Assembly (NCBI GenBank): GCA_035967975.1
Contig: JAWQFQ010000016.1
Coordinates: forward strand, 1 to 64,000
Direction: 5' to 3'
Length of the DNA stretch: 64,000 nt
DNA from: Scytonema sp035967975
Lineage (GTDB): Bacteria; Cyanobacteriota; Cyanobacteriia; Cyanobacteriales; Nostocaceae
Shown: positions 53,324 to 61,785 of the stretch, piece by piece
Layout: the number at the start of each line of letters is the position of its first letter
Numbering within the stretch: position 1 is the stretch's first letter
The notes under the pieces: generated by a model
Databases searched by the model: none
What the model saw: the letters and a program-made list of their open reading frames with translations, nothing else
What the model was told of the DNA's origin: nothing
Position numbers and translations under genes: made by a program

Positions 53324-54076
53324 TTATACCAATTCATGCTCGTCTTCGTCAAGTTGCTCGGAGCAACGACGCTTCAGGTTGGCAACATCGTTTACCTGTG
53401 ATGCTAATCCCTCCTCACGAACAATCCTTTCCAATCGGTCGAATCCTCTTTTTTTTGACTGACGGACTACATCTGGACTCAGCCCTAATGCCGAAGATAT
53501 CTCAATGTTCGATATGTCCACACAATCCGCTAAGAGTGCATCAAGTATATAAGTCATAACGTTTTGGACGTTGTGCTGACCCAACCTTGGTAGTAGGGAG
53601 CGAGCTATGGTAATGGCTTGCGTTCTCCTTTCCTCCCAATCCAGTTCTGGTTTGGAATTCTCAAGACTGTCAGAAGATTCAGTGGACGGGTCTGCAATCT
53701 GTTCCAAGTCTTTAGGGGTAAGGGGTTTCTGGTTTTGGCGTATGCGGTAATAATCGCAAGCTTTGTGGTCAGAGGTCTTCCACAAGTAGGTAACCAAGTT
53801 ATCAACCTTTTTGCGATCGCGAATTGCTCCATAGAGAACGTCAACAGCTTCAGCCACGATATCATCTACTTCGTCGCGTGAGAGCGCTCGCCACTTGGTC
53901 GCGATTTGCCTTGTAAGACCGTCAAGGACGCCGCTAAGATACAAATACTCAAGCATTCTCCTTGGGTCACCTGTAGCTGCGGCTTCCTTTGCTCTTGCAA
54001 ACAACTCCTCCTGCTGCTCTTTGGTAATGTTTTTCGATTGTCCATCTGAATCCGGCTCCTGGCTGTCTAGCATCAT
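53324..54076 (-). CDS. Sigma-70-family-like protein, first gene of the operon
   Basis: This 250-residue protein resembles a short sigma factor. The region 2-like part (about 57-118) includes ATKWRALSRDEVDDIVAEAV, DVLYGAIRDRKKVDN and LVTYLWKTSDHKACDYYRIR. After an acidic linker, a region 4-like HTH lies at about 190-235 (ISNIEISSALGLSPDVVRQS, KKRGFDRLERIV). A GTAGGAAG ribosome-binding site lies 5 bp before the first ATG (a second ATG follows). It probably controls its own operon or acts as a DNA-binding partner of the ParB-like and helicase proteins. Base composition of this operon looks more GC-rich than its surroundings, a sign of transfer. Confidence 0.72.
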   Translation of the reverse strand: MMLDSQEPDSDGQSKNITKEQQEELFARAKEAAATGDPRRMLEYLYLSGVLDGLTRQIATKWRALSRDEVDDIVAEAVDVLYGAIRDRKKVDNLVTYLWKTSDHKACDYYRIRQNQKPLTPKDLEQIADPSTESSDSLENSKPELDWEERRTQAITIARSLLPRLGQHNVQNVMTYILDALLADCVDISNIEISSALGLSPDVVRQSKKRGFDRLERIVREEGLASQVNDVANLKRRCSEQLDEDEHELV

Positions 54077-54443
54077 GGGCTTCCTACTTATTAGTCATGG
54101 CTGTGACACCTTCCGTGGTGAAGAAAGCCACAAAAAAACGCTCCTCTACTTAAATGTCTAACCCGTGACACCCGCTGTTGGCAGAACTGTTGAGCATTCT
54201 GCCACTTGTAGCGCGTAATTTCTTGCCATATATTACTTTCAGGAAATCAAATTTGGGATTTTCGCGCCGCCGATAGATGTTGCGACCTGCAATTATAAAT
54301 GAAGGAAAAGTATGCGAATCCATATTACTGGGGTGCTTTTATTTGCCAAGGCGATCCCAAACCACTACAAAATCACGATTTTAGCAAGAGCAAACAATGA
54401 GCATCGTAATACCAGTAAAATAGCAAAACAAGATACCAATTGT
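54077..54443. other. Intergenic region upstream of the sigma-like gene
   Basis: This 367-bp stretch should hold the promoter of the three-gene operon (54076 leftward) and the end of the 97-aa gene. I see no RNA gene. Short GC-rich stretches (tttcgcgccgccgatag) occur without clear symmetry. Confidence 0.4.
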
Positions 54444-54737
54444 CTACACGGGAACTAGCTTAAGTTCTCTTAAACGTTCTTCGGGACTGACGACTTCGCC
54501 TTCCCAAAATTTCTCCATTGTCAGATACAGCTTTTCAAACTCTGCTGGCTCATTTTCTCTTAGTCGGCTTATTTTTTGCTCAAGTTCCGCATCATCTACT
54601 TCATATTTTTCATACTCTTTTTCGTTAAAAGCAATTCCATATTTGACTTCTAGGCTAAATAGTCTTTGGTCAGGGAATCTTATATCTTTTAGTGCCAAAG
54701 CGATCGCTAATAATTCTTTTTCGGAAAATGCTTCCAT
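54444..54737 (-). CDS. Small acidic hypothetical protein
   Basis: This 97-residue helical, acidic protein begins MEAFSEKELLAIALALKDIR and has a coiled segment at about 45-75 (VDDAELEQKISRLRENEPAE). No family is recognised. It lies on the minus strand between the sigma-like gene and other small plasmid genes, separated from each by more than 100 bp. The regular codon structure and clean start support it as a real gene. Confidence 0.5.
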   Translation of the reverse strand: MEAFSEKELLAIALALKDIRFPDQRLFSLEVKYGIAFNEKEYEKYEVDDAELEQKISRLRENEPAEFEKLYLTMEKFWEGEVVSPEERLRELKLVPV

Positions 54738-54869
54738 TTTTTTTGACTGTATTTACCATTTCTCTGCATTTTAGTATATGACTAAGACTAGAATTTCGTC
54801 AAATTTAAGAAAAATTAAAGGCAGCATAATGCTACCTTCAAGAAGTTCTTTAAGTTTTTCTACAATATC

Positions 54870-55232
54870 TCAAGCGTGTTTTTCTTGTTCGGTCAAATAT
54901 CCAGTCTCCGTAGAGATTTTTACGAGTTCTAGTTCTTGAGTTTGGAAAACCACGTAAGTAGGAATGGGATGACGATCGGGACAAGCCAAGTATATTAGTC
55001 CCATTTCTGGATTGTAAAGATGAAGACTCACAGAAGTTGGCTTATTATCTAAATCTCTATTGATAATTTGAACAATAATGCCGTGAGTGAATCCCGACCA
55101 ATTTTTGTAAATTTCCAAGATGGTGGCTGGTGGCAGATGCACGTTGAGTTGTAAGATTATTTCGTAACACTGCTCCTCGTAACTAGAAGGTTTATAAGGT
55201 TGTTTCAGTTGGACAATATCTCCTAGATTCAT
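54870..55232 (-). CDS. Hypothetical protein with KOW/SH3-like beginning
   Basis: This 120-residue protein starts MNLGDIVQLKQPYKPSSYE, and a later segment (FTHGIIVQIINRD) completes a pattern like small beta-barrel proteins that begin with a GDIV strand. The end (LELVKISTETG) resembles the closing strand of the same fold. The family is not named. It lies 77 bp downstream of the small membrane protein at 55309-55725 on the same strand, which suggests joint transcription. Confidence 0.5.
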   Translation of the reverse strand: MNLGDIVQLKQPYKPSSYEEQCYEIILQLNVHLPPATILEIYKNWSGFTHGIIVQIINRDLDNKPTSVSLHLYNPEMGLIYLACPDRHPIPTYVVFQTQELELVKISTETGYLTEQEKHA

Positions 55233-55308
55233 TGTTTTTACTCTTGTAAATGTTTTGATAATGAGCGTTCTACTGGCAATCTGTTTCTTTGACTAGCAGT
55301 AATAATTG

Positions 55309-55725
55309 TTATGCCGACTGTTGAATGTGTGTTAAAGCTGTTAACATCTCCTCTCGGTTAAGATGTCTTTTCTTGCCTAATTCTGGTTTTTGAATAGCAT
55401 AGCTCCATTTGATTCCCGCTTGCGAACATCTTCTTCTTAACTGTTTAATTGTTGGTGGTTTGCTTGTTTCTGTAGTAGCTGTTTCTGAAATTTGTTCTAC
55501 GATTGTTTCTATAATTGTTTCTGGAGTGGTTTCTCTAACGGGGTTTGTGGTTGACTCTGTGATTGTTTTGGTTGCTACTGTTGTGTTTAACGCTTGGGGA
55601 TTCCGATCGCAGTGTTTCTGAAAAGCGATAGATAATTCTAAGGTGAATTGCCAGATGAACAATGTAGAAAATCCATAGATAAGAATGGAGAGTATTTCTG
55701 TTAAGATAGTTTGTGCTAATTCCAT
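55309..55725 (-). CDS. Small membrane-anchored protein with C-terminal SAP/Rho-N-like motif
   Basis: This 138-residue protein has an N-terminal hydrophobic helix (about 8-30, LTEILSILIYGFSTLFIWQF) and a threonine/glutamate-rich linker (about 45-90). The C-terminal segment (about 92-136, TIKQLRRRCSQAGIKWSYAI, then KRHLNREEMLTALTHI) resembles the short LEM/SAP-like nucleic-acid-binding motifs often repeated in cyanobacterial plasmid proteins. Function is unknown. A membrane-tethered DNA-binding role would fit but is inferred. Confidence 0.5.
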   Translation of the reverse strand: MELAQTILTEILSILIYGFSTLFIWQFTLELSIAFQKHCDRNPQALNTTVATKTITESTTNPVRETTPETIIETIVEQISETATTETSKPPTIKQLRRRCSQAGIKWSYAIQKPELGKKRHLNREEMLTALTHIQQSA

Positions 55726-55974
55726 TGTTTTTACTCCTATTAATTATTAGCGGCTGGCTGTTTTATGAAGCGATGTACCAGCTTTCTATTTATATTGAGC
55801 GTCAGCTAATGCAGTTTTGTATTCATGACTTAATTTTATCTAAAAAGAAATAAACACAACTTAAATAATAAGTTGTGCTACTCTCAATACTGCAAAGGAT
55901 AGAGCCAAGAAATAAATTTCATAAGTTAAGCCCAAATTTTAGTTTAGGGCTTAACTCTTTAAGAGGCGTCTGCC

Positions 55975-56577
55975 TTAGCTGCGGTTTTTCTTGTTGCGTA
56001 CTTTCCCTCCCGATCGCACTTTAAATCTTACGTGTTTCCCAGTAGTGATTTCGGCGATTGTGCTGACATCCCTACCAGATTTATAAGCATTTATGATGGC
56101 AGTGTTATTAGCCTGATACTTGACGATTCTAAAATCATCAGGAAAGTCTTCATCGTCTACATCTACTATTAAATTAGCCACTTTAGGCGGGTTATCCCTA
56201 ATTTCGATTTCTCTTTCTTTACCAATGCTTCTATCATTTATAAGCCCTATTTGATGTAGATAGATTAATGTGCGCTTGATTCCCTCAAGTTGAGTTTTGC
56301 GTCTTTTGATAACTTGGTCATGGAGTTCGACAACTCGCGCTTTTCTTTCCTCCCAAGTTTCAATATCCACGGTTAGCTGATCGACAACCCAAACAATCGC
56401 ATCAATTTTATTTTCAATCCCATCGGTAATTGCTAAAAAGCCCTGAAGAAGTTCTTCAACTTTGCCTTCTTCGCCTAACTCAGTTGCTTCTTCAATCTGT
56501 CTCCATAGGTTGGCAGCATCAAGGGATAGTTCTTTGAGAGTAAGTTGGTTAATTTCTTTTTCAAATGTTTGAGTCAT
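55975..56577 (-). CDS. Siphovirus Gp157-like protein
   Basis: This 200-residue protein matches the Gp157 family layout. A helical coiled region (about 15-120) includes GFLAITDGIENKIDAIVWVV, DIETWEERKARVVELHDQV and RKTQLEGIKRTLIYLHQIGL. A short beta region (about 125-160, REIEIRDNPPKV; FRIVKYQANNTAIINAYKSG) and a basic C-terminus follow. Gp157 proteins are known from siphoviruses and plasmids, and are linked to phage resistance in some streptococci without a clear mechanism. It is flanked by small plasmid genes on the same strand. Confidence 0.65.
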   Translation of the reverse strand: MTQTFEKEINQLTLKELSLDAANLWRQIEEATELGEEGKVEELLQGFLAITDGIENKIDAIVWVVDQLTVDIETWEERKARVVELHDQVIKRRKTQLEGIKRTLIYLHQIGLINDRSIGKEREIEIRDNPPKVANLIVDVDDEDFPDDFRIVKYQANNTAIINAYKSGRDVSTIAEITTGKHVRFKVRSGGKVRNKKNRS

Positions 56578-56659
56578 GATTTACTCCTAATGAAAAACCA
56601 GTCTTCAGTAACAGAAGACTGGCGGTTGACATGAATGGATGACTTGAGGGAGATGGAGT

Positions 56660-56815
56660 TTAGTAGCTGTACTGCAAATGGAAATAGTCTGACCTTTCTT
56701 GAGCTAAATCTGCACAGGCGTTGTAGTAATCAGCCTCGTTAACTTGTTGAGTTTGCGGTGCAGATTCTGTTGGGTTTTGGTCAGTTTTTACTTTATACTT
56801 GCTACGAGGATTCAT
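56660..56815 (-). CDS. Possible small protein
   Basis: A 51-codon frame starting MNPRSKYKVKTDQN lies between the Gp157-like gene and a secreted-protein gene on the same strand. It has a charged N-terminus and ends ERSDYFHLQYSY. An in-frame start at 56851 is possible. No family is recognised. Real expression is uncertain. Confidence 0.35.
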   Translation of the reverse strand: MNPRSKYKVKTDQNPTESAPQTQQVNEADYYNACADLAQERSDYFHLQYSY

Positions 56816-56911
56816 TTTATGCAACTCTAATTTGTCCAACTTGAGTGACACGTTAGTGTTTGCTGTGGTTTTGACGAGAAGCGAAGATAAACTTTTTCCT
56901 TTTCGGGTATT

Positions 56912-57463
56912 TTAATCCATGCCCTGATTTTTACGGAATTTTGTCCACTGAGATAGTGACAAACATTTTCCAGTGGTGCCTACCTGTAATTTAGGGGAAC
57001 GAGCAAGGCGAAAGGCACGTGCAACTTCAATGACTGCTTCTCGGTTTGGGAGTTGGCTAGGTGCAATCGTGACTACAGGTTTGGGCAATGTACTTTCTTT
57101 CCTGATATCTCCCATTTGGAAGACGACATCGGTGTAGTAAAAATCTTCAGAACCAGGGTAGTTGTTGATACATCCTTTGGAACGAACAAACAGATAGTTT
57201 TGGACACCGCTAATAAAGCTACGTTTTTTGACTAATTTCACATCTTGAGGGGTTATTTTATCAGCCCAAACAAGAAGAACCTCTTTGTTTTGCAAACAAG
57301 TTCTTTGACTAATATTGTACGGATTCAAGACATTGCATACTTTCCACTTTACGTTGTAAACAGGAACTTTTAAAGTGGCTTCAGACCATGCACTTTGTAT
57401 ACTAGCGTAGCCCGTTAAAAGTAGAAAGCAGGAGATGCCGAAAAGTTTTATACGTTTTTTCAT
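56912..57463 (-). CDS. Secreted hypothetical protein
   Basis: This 183-residue protein has a signal peptide (MKKRIKLFGISCFLLLTGYA, cleavage near residue 27) and a mature domain with at least four cysteines (WKVCNVLN, RTCLQNKE, KGCINNYPG, GKCLSLSQW) that may form disulfides. The start at 57463 was chosen because the signal sequence begins there. The open frame extends to 57535 with unlikely residues. No family is recognised. Export suggests an envelope role, possibly in conjugation or surface interaction. Confidence 0.55.
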   Translation of the reverse strand: MKKRIKLFGISCFLLLTGYASIQSAWSEATLKVPVYNVKWKVCNVLNPYNISQRTCLQNKEVLLVWADKITPQDVKLVKKRSFISGVQNYLFVRSKGCINNYPGSEDFYYTDVVFQMGDIRKESTLPKPVVTIAPSQLPNREAVIEVARAFRLARSPKLQVGTTGKCLSLSQWTKFRKNQGMD

Positions 57464-58042
57464 TTCCTGACCTGGTAAATACTTACAATCATTCAGAAGG
57501 CAGCTATCCTGAAGACGGGAAGCAGAAGGACGCAACGCTTATAGGCGTGAGACTTAAAATGTGACACTTTGTACATCGCTACAAGCAATCCTGCTTGTGT
57601 CTTTTTTTTAAATGGGCTTTATACTCACAACCCCAGTTGCTATTGATACTTCCAGCCTTCTGCTCTCTGCCTTTTTTTGTAATTTCAATCTAGCTTTATT
57701 TTTTTTGCTGATATTATAAATTTTTACGTATTCTTTGATAAGAATTCGTGTGCTTTCTATGAACTTTTGAACAAGGTTATTTAAAAATTTATTGTAGATA
57801 AACCTGAGTCACAATTGGCGGCGGGAAAGTCCATCTCTTGAAGGGAAGAGAGCCACTGTCCTTTGCCACTAATCACTTACCTTCTGCCTTGCGAGGGAGG
57901 ACTCATCAAATGAAATTAAGACTAATTTACATAATCAACTAATGTTGAGTAAATATCAGAATTTTGTTGATTGGCTTTTTGAATAAGACAGTAGATACTA
58001 AAAGCTAAACGTGTGTGAGCAGAATAGCTAGGCTTGGAGGTA
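57464..58042. other. Divergent intergenic region
   Basis: This 579-bp stretch holds the promoters of the secreted-protein gene (minus) and the P-loop cluster (plus). A GC-richer, possibly structured segment lies at about 57815-57905 (ggcggcgggaaagtccat; ctgccttgcgagggaggac). I cannot assign it to a known RNA. Confidence 0.4.
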
Positions 58043-59071
58043 ATGAGAAGTATTTATTGGCTTCGGACAGTTCAGTTTCAGGACAACTCTATCAAGCTTC
58101 TAGATATTGAAACAGGAATTGAATTTCTTGCCGAAGATATATTAATGCTTGTTTGTCCTACAGGTATTGATTTTGGGGTACGGTCACTTGTGGAAATATT
58201 ACCATTAAAATTAAGGCGCAAGCGTCATGTATACTCAAAGAATAATAGTAACTTACAGGAAGTTGATACTTTATGCTGGTTAGCACTGAAGTATGTTTTT
58301 AACTTGTTTGGTTACGAAAAACATCGTGAGTTTGTACGCTGGCTGCGTAAAGATATTGCGCCTAGCAGTCATTTAAAGGAGAAAGCAAATAATCATATTA
58401 GCCAAGTTTCAACAATACAATCAAATACTCATTCAACTAAAATTGTACCAGTTCATCATGTGAATTTAGCTACTGACCGATTGGCTGTATCAGAACTGAT
58501 TGTAACTAAGCTGAATTCGCTCCACTGGTTTAATATTATCACCAACTCTCAGTTATTACCGCTTTCAGAGATGTATCTAAAATCGCGGTTTTCTTTGATT
58601 GGTGCGCCACCAACGCTTGTACCAGCTATTCAAGATTATCATCAACGGGATGAAAGTTTAAGTTTAGGAATATTAGAAGCTGTTTATTTGAGTTTTTTGT
58701 ACAAAGGAGTTGGTATTCCCTCTTTGTCTAATGCTGATGCTAATTTGTCAAATCAGCTCTTGCGTAAGCGTTATCTAGATTGCTGCCAGCTAGTGTTAGA
58801 GAACGTTAATATTTCTTACTTCGATTTGTACTTTACGTTTGTGACTGATGCAGATAACTTGTTTTTGGCGCAAGAACTGGATATAGCTCTAGTCTTTTCC
58901 TATTTAAAGAAGCGATTGCCCTTTCCGATACTACGGGTTTTGGAAGGAGGTGTTTTTCTACAAGCGCTTGATTTGTGTGGCTTGACGGGAAGTTTAGATA
59001 ATCAATTAGCTTCATCTTTGAAAGTTTCTTATCTTAACTGGTTGTCAACTCTTTTATCAGAAATTATCTAA
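58043..59071 (+). CDS. First gene of the P-loop cluster, hypothetical
   Basis: This 342-residue mainly helical protein has no recognised domain. The N-terminal part (about 1-115) includes VRSLVEILPLKLRRKRHVY and an aromatic helix-rich part. The C-terminal 150 residues carry LSLGILEAVYLSFLYKGVGI. It lies 16 bp before a ParA-like gene on the same strand, so it is probably translated from the same mRNA and may be its partner. A TTG at 58034 in the same frame has also been considered. The ggagg at 58036-58040 lies only 2 bp from ATG 58043, so the start remains uncertain. Confidence 0.55.
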   Translation: MRSIYWLRTVQFQDNSIKLLDIETGIEFLAEDILMLVCPTGIDFGVRSLVEILPLKLRRKRHVYSKNNSNLQEVDTLCWLALKYVFNLFGYEKHREFVRWLRKDIAPSSHLKEKANNHISQVSTIQSNTHSTKIVPVHHVNLATDRLAVSELIVTKLNSLHWFNIITNSQLLPLSEMYLKSRFSLIGAPPTLVPAIQDYHQRDESLSLGILEAVYLSFLYKGVGIPSLSNADANLSNQLLRKRYLDCCQLVLENVNISYFDLYFTFVTDADNLFLAQELDIALVFSYLKKRLPFPILRVLEGGVFLQALDLCGLTGSLDNQLASSLKVSYLNWLSTLLSEII

Positions 59072-59087
59072 TTACAAGGGTGAAAAA

Positions 59088-59978
59088 ATGTCTGACAAGA
59101 ACAATAACAAAAATTCCTCTCTTTCGACTAATCATCAATCTCAGCGTCGATTAGCGATCGTTACAGGTGATAAAGGGGGTGTAGGCAAAAGTACCTTCGC
59201 ACGAGGGTTGTTACAACTTTACATTAATAAAGATTTAGCGTGTCTTGCCTATGAAGCAGACCAGCGCAATCCTCAATTAGCTAGACATTATCAGGACAAG
59301 TATAAGTTTTTGATGCGTTACGTTGACATTTTTCGCAAGGGTCAAGCGGATAAGTTGTTGATTGATATAGACCGGGAAAAAAAATACCCAATATTTTTGA
59401 TTGACTTACCTGCTCAATCGGGTGGTTTTTTTGAAAAATATGTTCAAGAATTAACATTTTTTGAAATGTTAAAAGAAAAAGAGATTAATTGTCGAGTGAC
59501 AATAGTTTCTGTTATCAGCAGAGTTCTCGACTCAGTTACTGTCTTAGAAGGACTACACGATCTCTGTAAAGACCAAGTAGACTATGTTGTCGTCAAGAAT
59601 CTGTTTCACGGTGAGCAAGACAAGTTTGAGCGTTATGATAACTCAGAAATACGTGAGACACTGTTATCAAAAGGTTTAGTAGAAATCATGATGCCAGACC
59701 TATTTTACCAGTCATATGATTTTATAGATCGGCATCATTTGACATTTAATGATGCGCTGACTCATCCAGAAACAAATATTGCGATTAGAGCTAGAGTAGG
59801 GCGTTGGATTTCTGAGTTTGAAGAGGAAATTAAGCCAGCTTTTCACCTATTAGGTCTCAATCAAAAGCCAATTCCTGGTTATTATAACAAGATGATAGCA
59901 GAGACTAAGAAAGTTGAAAAAGAAGAAAAAGAAAAGTCTCAAACAAATGTTCCTATTAAAGAAAAACAAGAAGCTTAA
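59088..59978 (+). CDS. ParA/MobD-like P-loop ATPase
   Basis: This 296-residue protein begins with a deviant Walker A motif VTGDKGGVGKSTFARG (about 26-41) and a Walker B-like strand YPIFLIDLPAQSGG (about 99-112). The signature Lys of ParA/MinD proteins (GGVGK) is present. Sequence otherwise differs from partition ParA and is closer in style to plasmid mobilisation ATPases (MobD-like). The C-terminus is Lys/Glu-rich. The following gene, 21 bp downstream, is a paralogue, so these are a duplicated pair. A DNA-positioning or mobilisation role is likely but not shown. Confidence 0.7.
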   Translation: MSDKNNNKNSSLSTNHQSQRRLAIVTGDKGGVGKSTFARGLLQLYINKDLACLAYEADQRNPQLARHYQDKYKFLMRYVDIFRKGQADKLLIDIDREKKYPIFLIDLPAQSGGFFEKYVQELTFFEMLKEKEINCRVTIVSVISRVLDSVTVLEGLHDLCKDQVDYVVVKNLFHGEQDKFERYDNSEIRETLLSKGLVEIMMPDLFYQSYDFIDRHHLTFNDALTHPETNIAIRARVGRWISEFEEEIKPAFHLLGLNQKPIPGYYNKMIAETKKVEKEEKEKSQTNVPIKEKQEA

Positions 59979-59999
59979 TAAACATGCTACTTAGTTTTC

Positions 60000-60797
60000 A
60001 TGAATAAACGATTCGTAATTACAGTTGGCGATGCTCGTGTCGGTAAGTCCACGGTTTCTAGGCTTCTCATAGAATTGTACTTGAAAAATCAAATTAATCC
60101 ACTGGTTTTCTATCACGGGCATCGCAATAAGTTATCGATGTATCAACATCAAGGTTTTGATATAAACCACTTGGGTTTCTGTAGGGGTGATTCAGACAGG
60201 CTGTTACTCGACTTAGAGATGTTTCACGACATTGAAGTGGTCTTGACTGATATGCCCGGTCAAAACTTACCGGAATTCAAGTTTTTTGAGAAGGATGTCT
60301 CATTGATAGAAAATCTTAATGACTTGGGATACAGTGTTACTTTCTTACACCCCATATCCCATCGGAAAGATTGCGTTGAGGAATATCTTCAGGATTTATG
60401 TCAGTACTTTGGCGATCGCGTTGATTATGCAATTGTCAAAAATTACTACTTTGGTAAAGAATTTCGGTATTATGATGGCAGCCGACTCCAAGCCGAACTC
60501 CAAAAATTAAACGGTTTGGAATTGGTTTTAGGTGCGTTGCATAACGAATGTTATCAGTTGCTTGAGGAAATATCTTTACCCTATGCTCAAGCAATCAAAC
60601 CTAACTCGCCATTGAACATGATTCAGCGTTCAATGGTGTTTAACTGGATGGAAGATTTCCATAGCTCTGTCATTTCTAACGGTATTGCTTCTAACTATTT
60701 AGGTTTGAGTCATACTCGCACAGAATTCGTGTCTTCTAGTGCAAGTATGCAAATTCCGTCTCATCTTGATTTAACTGAAGAGTCAGAGATATGGTAA
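60000..60797 (+). CDS. Paralogous P-loop protein
   Basis: This 265-residue protein has Walker A VGDARVGKSTVSRLL at about 9-23, with GDARVGKST instead of GDKGGVGKST. The ParA signature Lys is therefore missing, and this is probably a degenerate or partner subunit. A Walker B-like strand EVVLTDMPGQNLPEF lies at about 79-93. The order of motifs (DLC...DYAIVKNYY) matches its upstream neighbour (DLC...DYVVVKNLF), which shows common origin. The pair could form a heterodimer. The C-terminal 50 residues differ. Confidence 0.65.
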   Translation: MNKRFVITVGDARVGKSTVSRLLIELYLKNQINPLVFYHGHRNKLSMYQHQGFDINHLGFCRGDSDRLLLDLEMFHDIEVVLTDMPGQNLPEFKFFEKDVSLIENLNDLGYSVTFLHPISHRKDCVEEYLQDLCQYFGDRVDYAIVKNYYFGKEFRYYDGSRLQAELQKLNGLELVLGALHNECYQLLEEISLPYAQAIKPNSPLNMIQRSMVFNWMEDFHSSVISNGIASNYLGLSHTRTEFVSSSASMQIPSHLDLTEESEIW

Positions 60798-61128
60798 ATT
60801 TCAGTCCTTTGATGAAGCAGTTAGCGCTAAGAGGATGTTTGAAAAGTTCTTTCATCAGTAGCAATCATATTCAAGATCCACCATTATCCCCCTTAAAAAG
60901 GGGACCGTTAGAGTATTTTCCCCCCTTTTTAAGGGGGGCTAGGGGGGATCAATAAGTGCCTAAAATTACAGCCAACCACTTTTTAAACAACCTCTAAGTT
61001 AGGCATCAGAAGATAGAAATGCTTATCATCCCACAAGTCTTTCAGGGGGAGAGAAAAAACTGATTTTTCTACCCCTGCTTTCCCTGCTTATCCGAACCGC
61101 ATCAACCTTAAACCCTTCTTTTTGACTT
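60798..61128. repeat. Intergenic region with Nostoc-type inverted-repeat element
   Basis: At about 60875-60950 two G/C-run arms (cccccttaaaaaggg and its inverted counterpart ccccttttt aaggggggct) lie between gatcc and ggatc ends. Such short palindromic elements are scattered in Nostocales genomes and are probably MITE-like. Nothing else is recognised in the 331-bp gap. Confidence 0.6.
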
Positions 61129-61743
61129 ATGACTAGCATCACAAAAGTTGTTGAAAAACTTGTTGCCACCTATACTGAAGAAAAAAAAGCTGAAGTTACG
61201 GATTGGATACTGAAGTTAGGCATTCGACCCGACGACCCTTTGTTTAACTTGTATGCAGAGTTAGGAACAACCCAGTTTGCCCTGGAGCAGCTACCAGGTA
61301 AGCTCGACTCGGTTGTAGTAGGCTGGACGGAAATGGTGGACGACAAGTTGAACACTGCTTCTAGAGTGGCTGTACAGCAACAAAAAAGTGCGATCGCGGA
61401 GGCTGCGAAGGAGTTGGTTGAAACTGCCAAGCAAGACAGCAAAAGTTTGCCACAACTGAGGATCAGTAATTTGAGATTAGCGCAAGTAGCAGGTTTACTA
61501 GGTTTTGTGCTGGCTTTGGGAACTGCAATTGGTGTTTTTACACATAAGCTTGTCGCTGGAAGTGGAACTTTTCAGTCTGCTACTGATGTTACCTTACAAC
61601 CCGAAGATAAAAAGCTTTTAGATTGGGCTAAATCAGATGAAGGTCAATTAGCGCGTAGTATTTACATGAAAAACGCGGCTATCATTAAAACTTGTCGCTT
61701 GCAGAAGCAGTATGCAGGCGGCTGTATCATTGCTATTGATTAA
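61129..61743 (+). CDS. Single-pass membrane protein of the P-loop cluster (DUF6753-like)
   Basis: This 204-residue protein has a helical cytoplasmic N-terminus (about 1-115, with a coiled-coil VQQQKSAIAEAAKELVETAK), one TM helix (about 124-145, VAGLLGFVLALGTAIGVFTH) and a short C-terminal domain containing two cysteines (KTCRLQKQYAGGC). It resembles small cyanobacterial plasmid proteins classed as DUF6753; I am moderately sure. It follows the two P-loop genes on the same strand and is closed by a terminator. It may anchor the ATPases at the membrane. Confidence 0.55.
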   Translation: MTSITKVVEKLVATYTEEKKAEVTDWILKLGIRPDDPLFNLYAELGTTQFALEQLPGKLDSVVVGWTEMVDDKLNTASRVAVQQQKSAIAEAAKELVETAKQDSKSLPQLRISNLRLAQVAGLLGFVLALGTAIGVFTHKLVAGSGTFQSATDVTLQPEDKKLLDWAKSDEGQLARSIYMKNAAIIKTCRLQKQYAGGCIIAID

Positions 61744-61744
61744 G

Positions 61745-61785
61745 GAAAGGCATCTCTGCTGAAGACAACTGTCTGCCTTTCTTTT
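61745..61785 (+). terminator. Rho-independent terminator
   Basis: gaaaggca (61745-61752) pairs with tgcctttc (61774-61781), followed by tttt. It lies just after the TAA of the membrane-protein gene and before the convergent regulator gene, whose last codons it overlaps. Confidence 0.65.

Noticed and set aside
57815..57905. Possible structured RNA in the 57.5-58.0 kb intergenic region
   Set aside because: GC-richer segment noted, but no consistent stem set or known RNA signature could be traced by eye.
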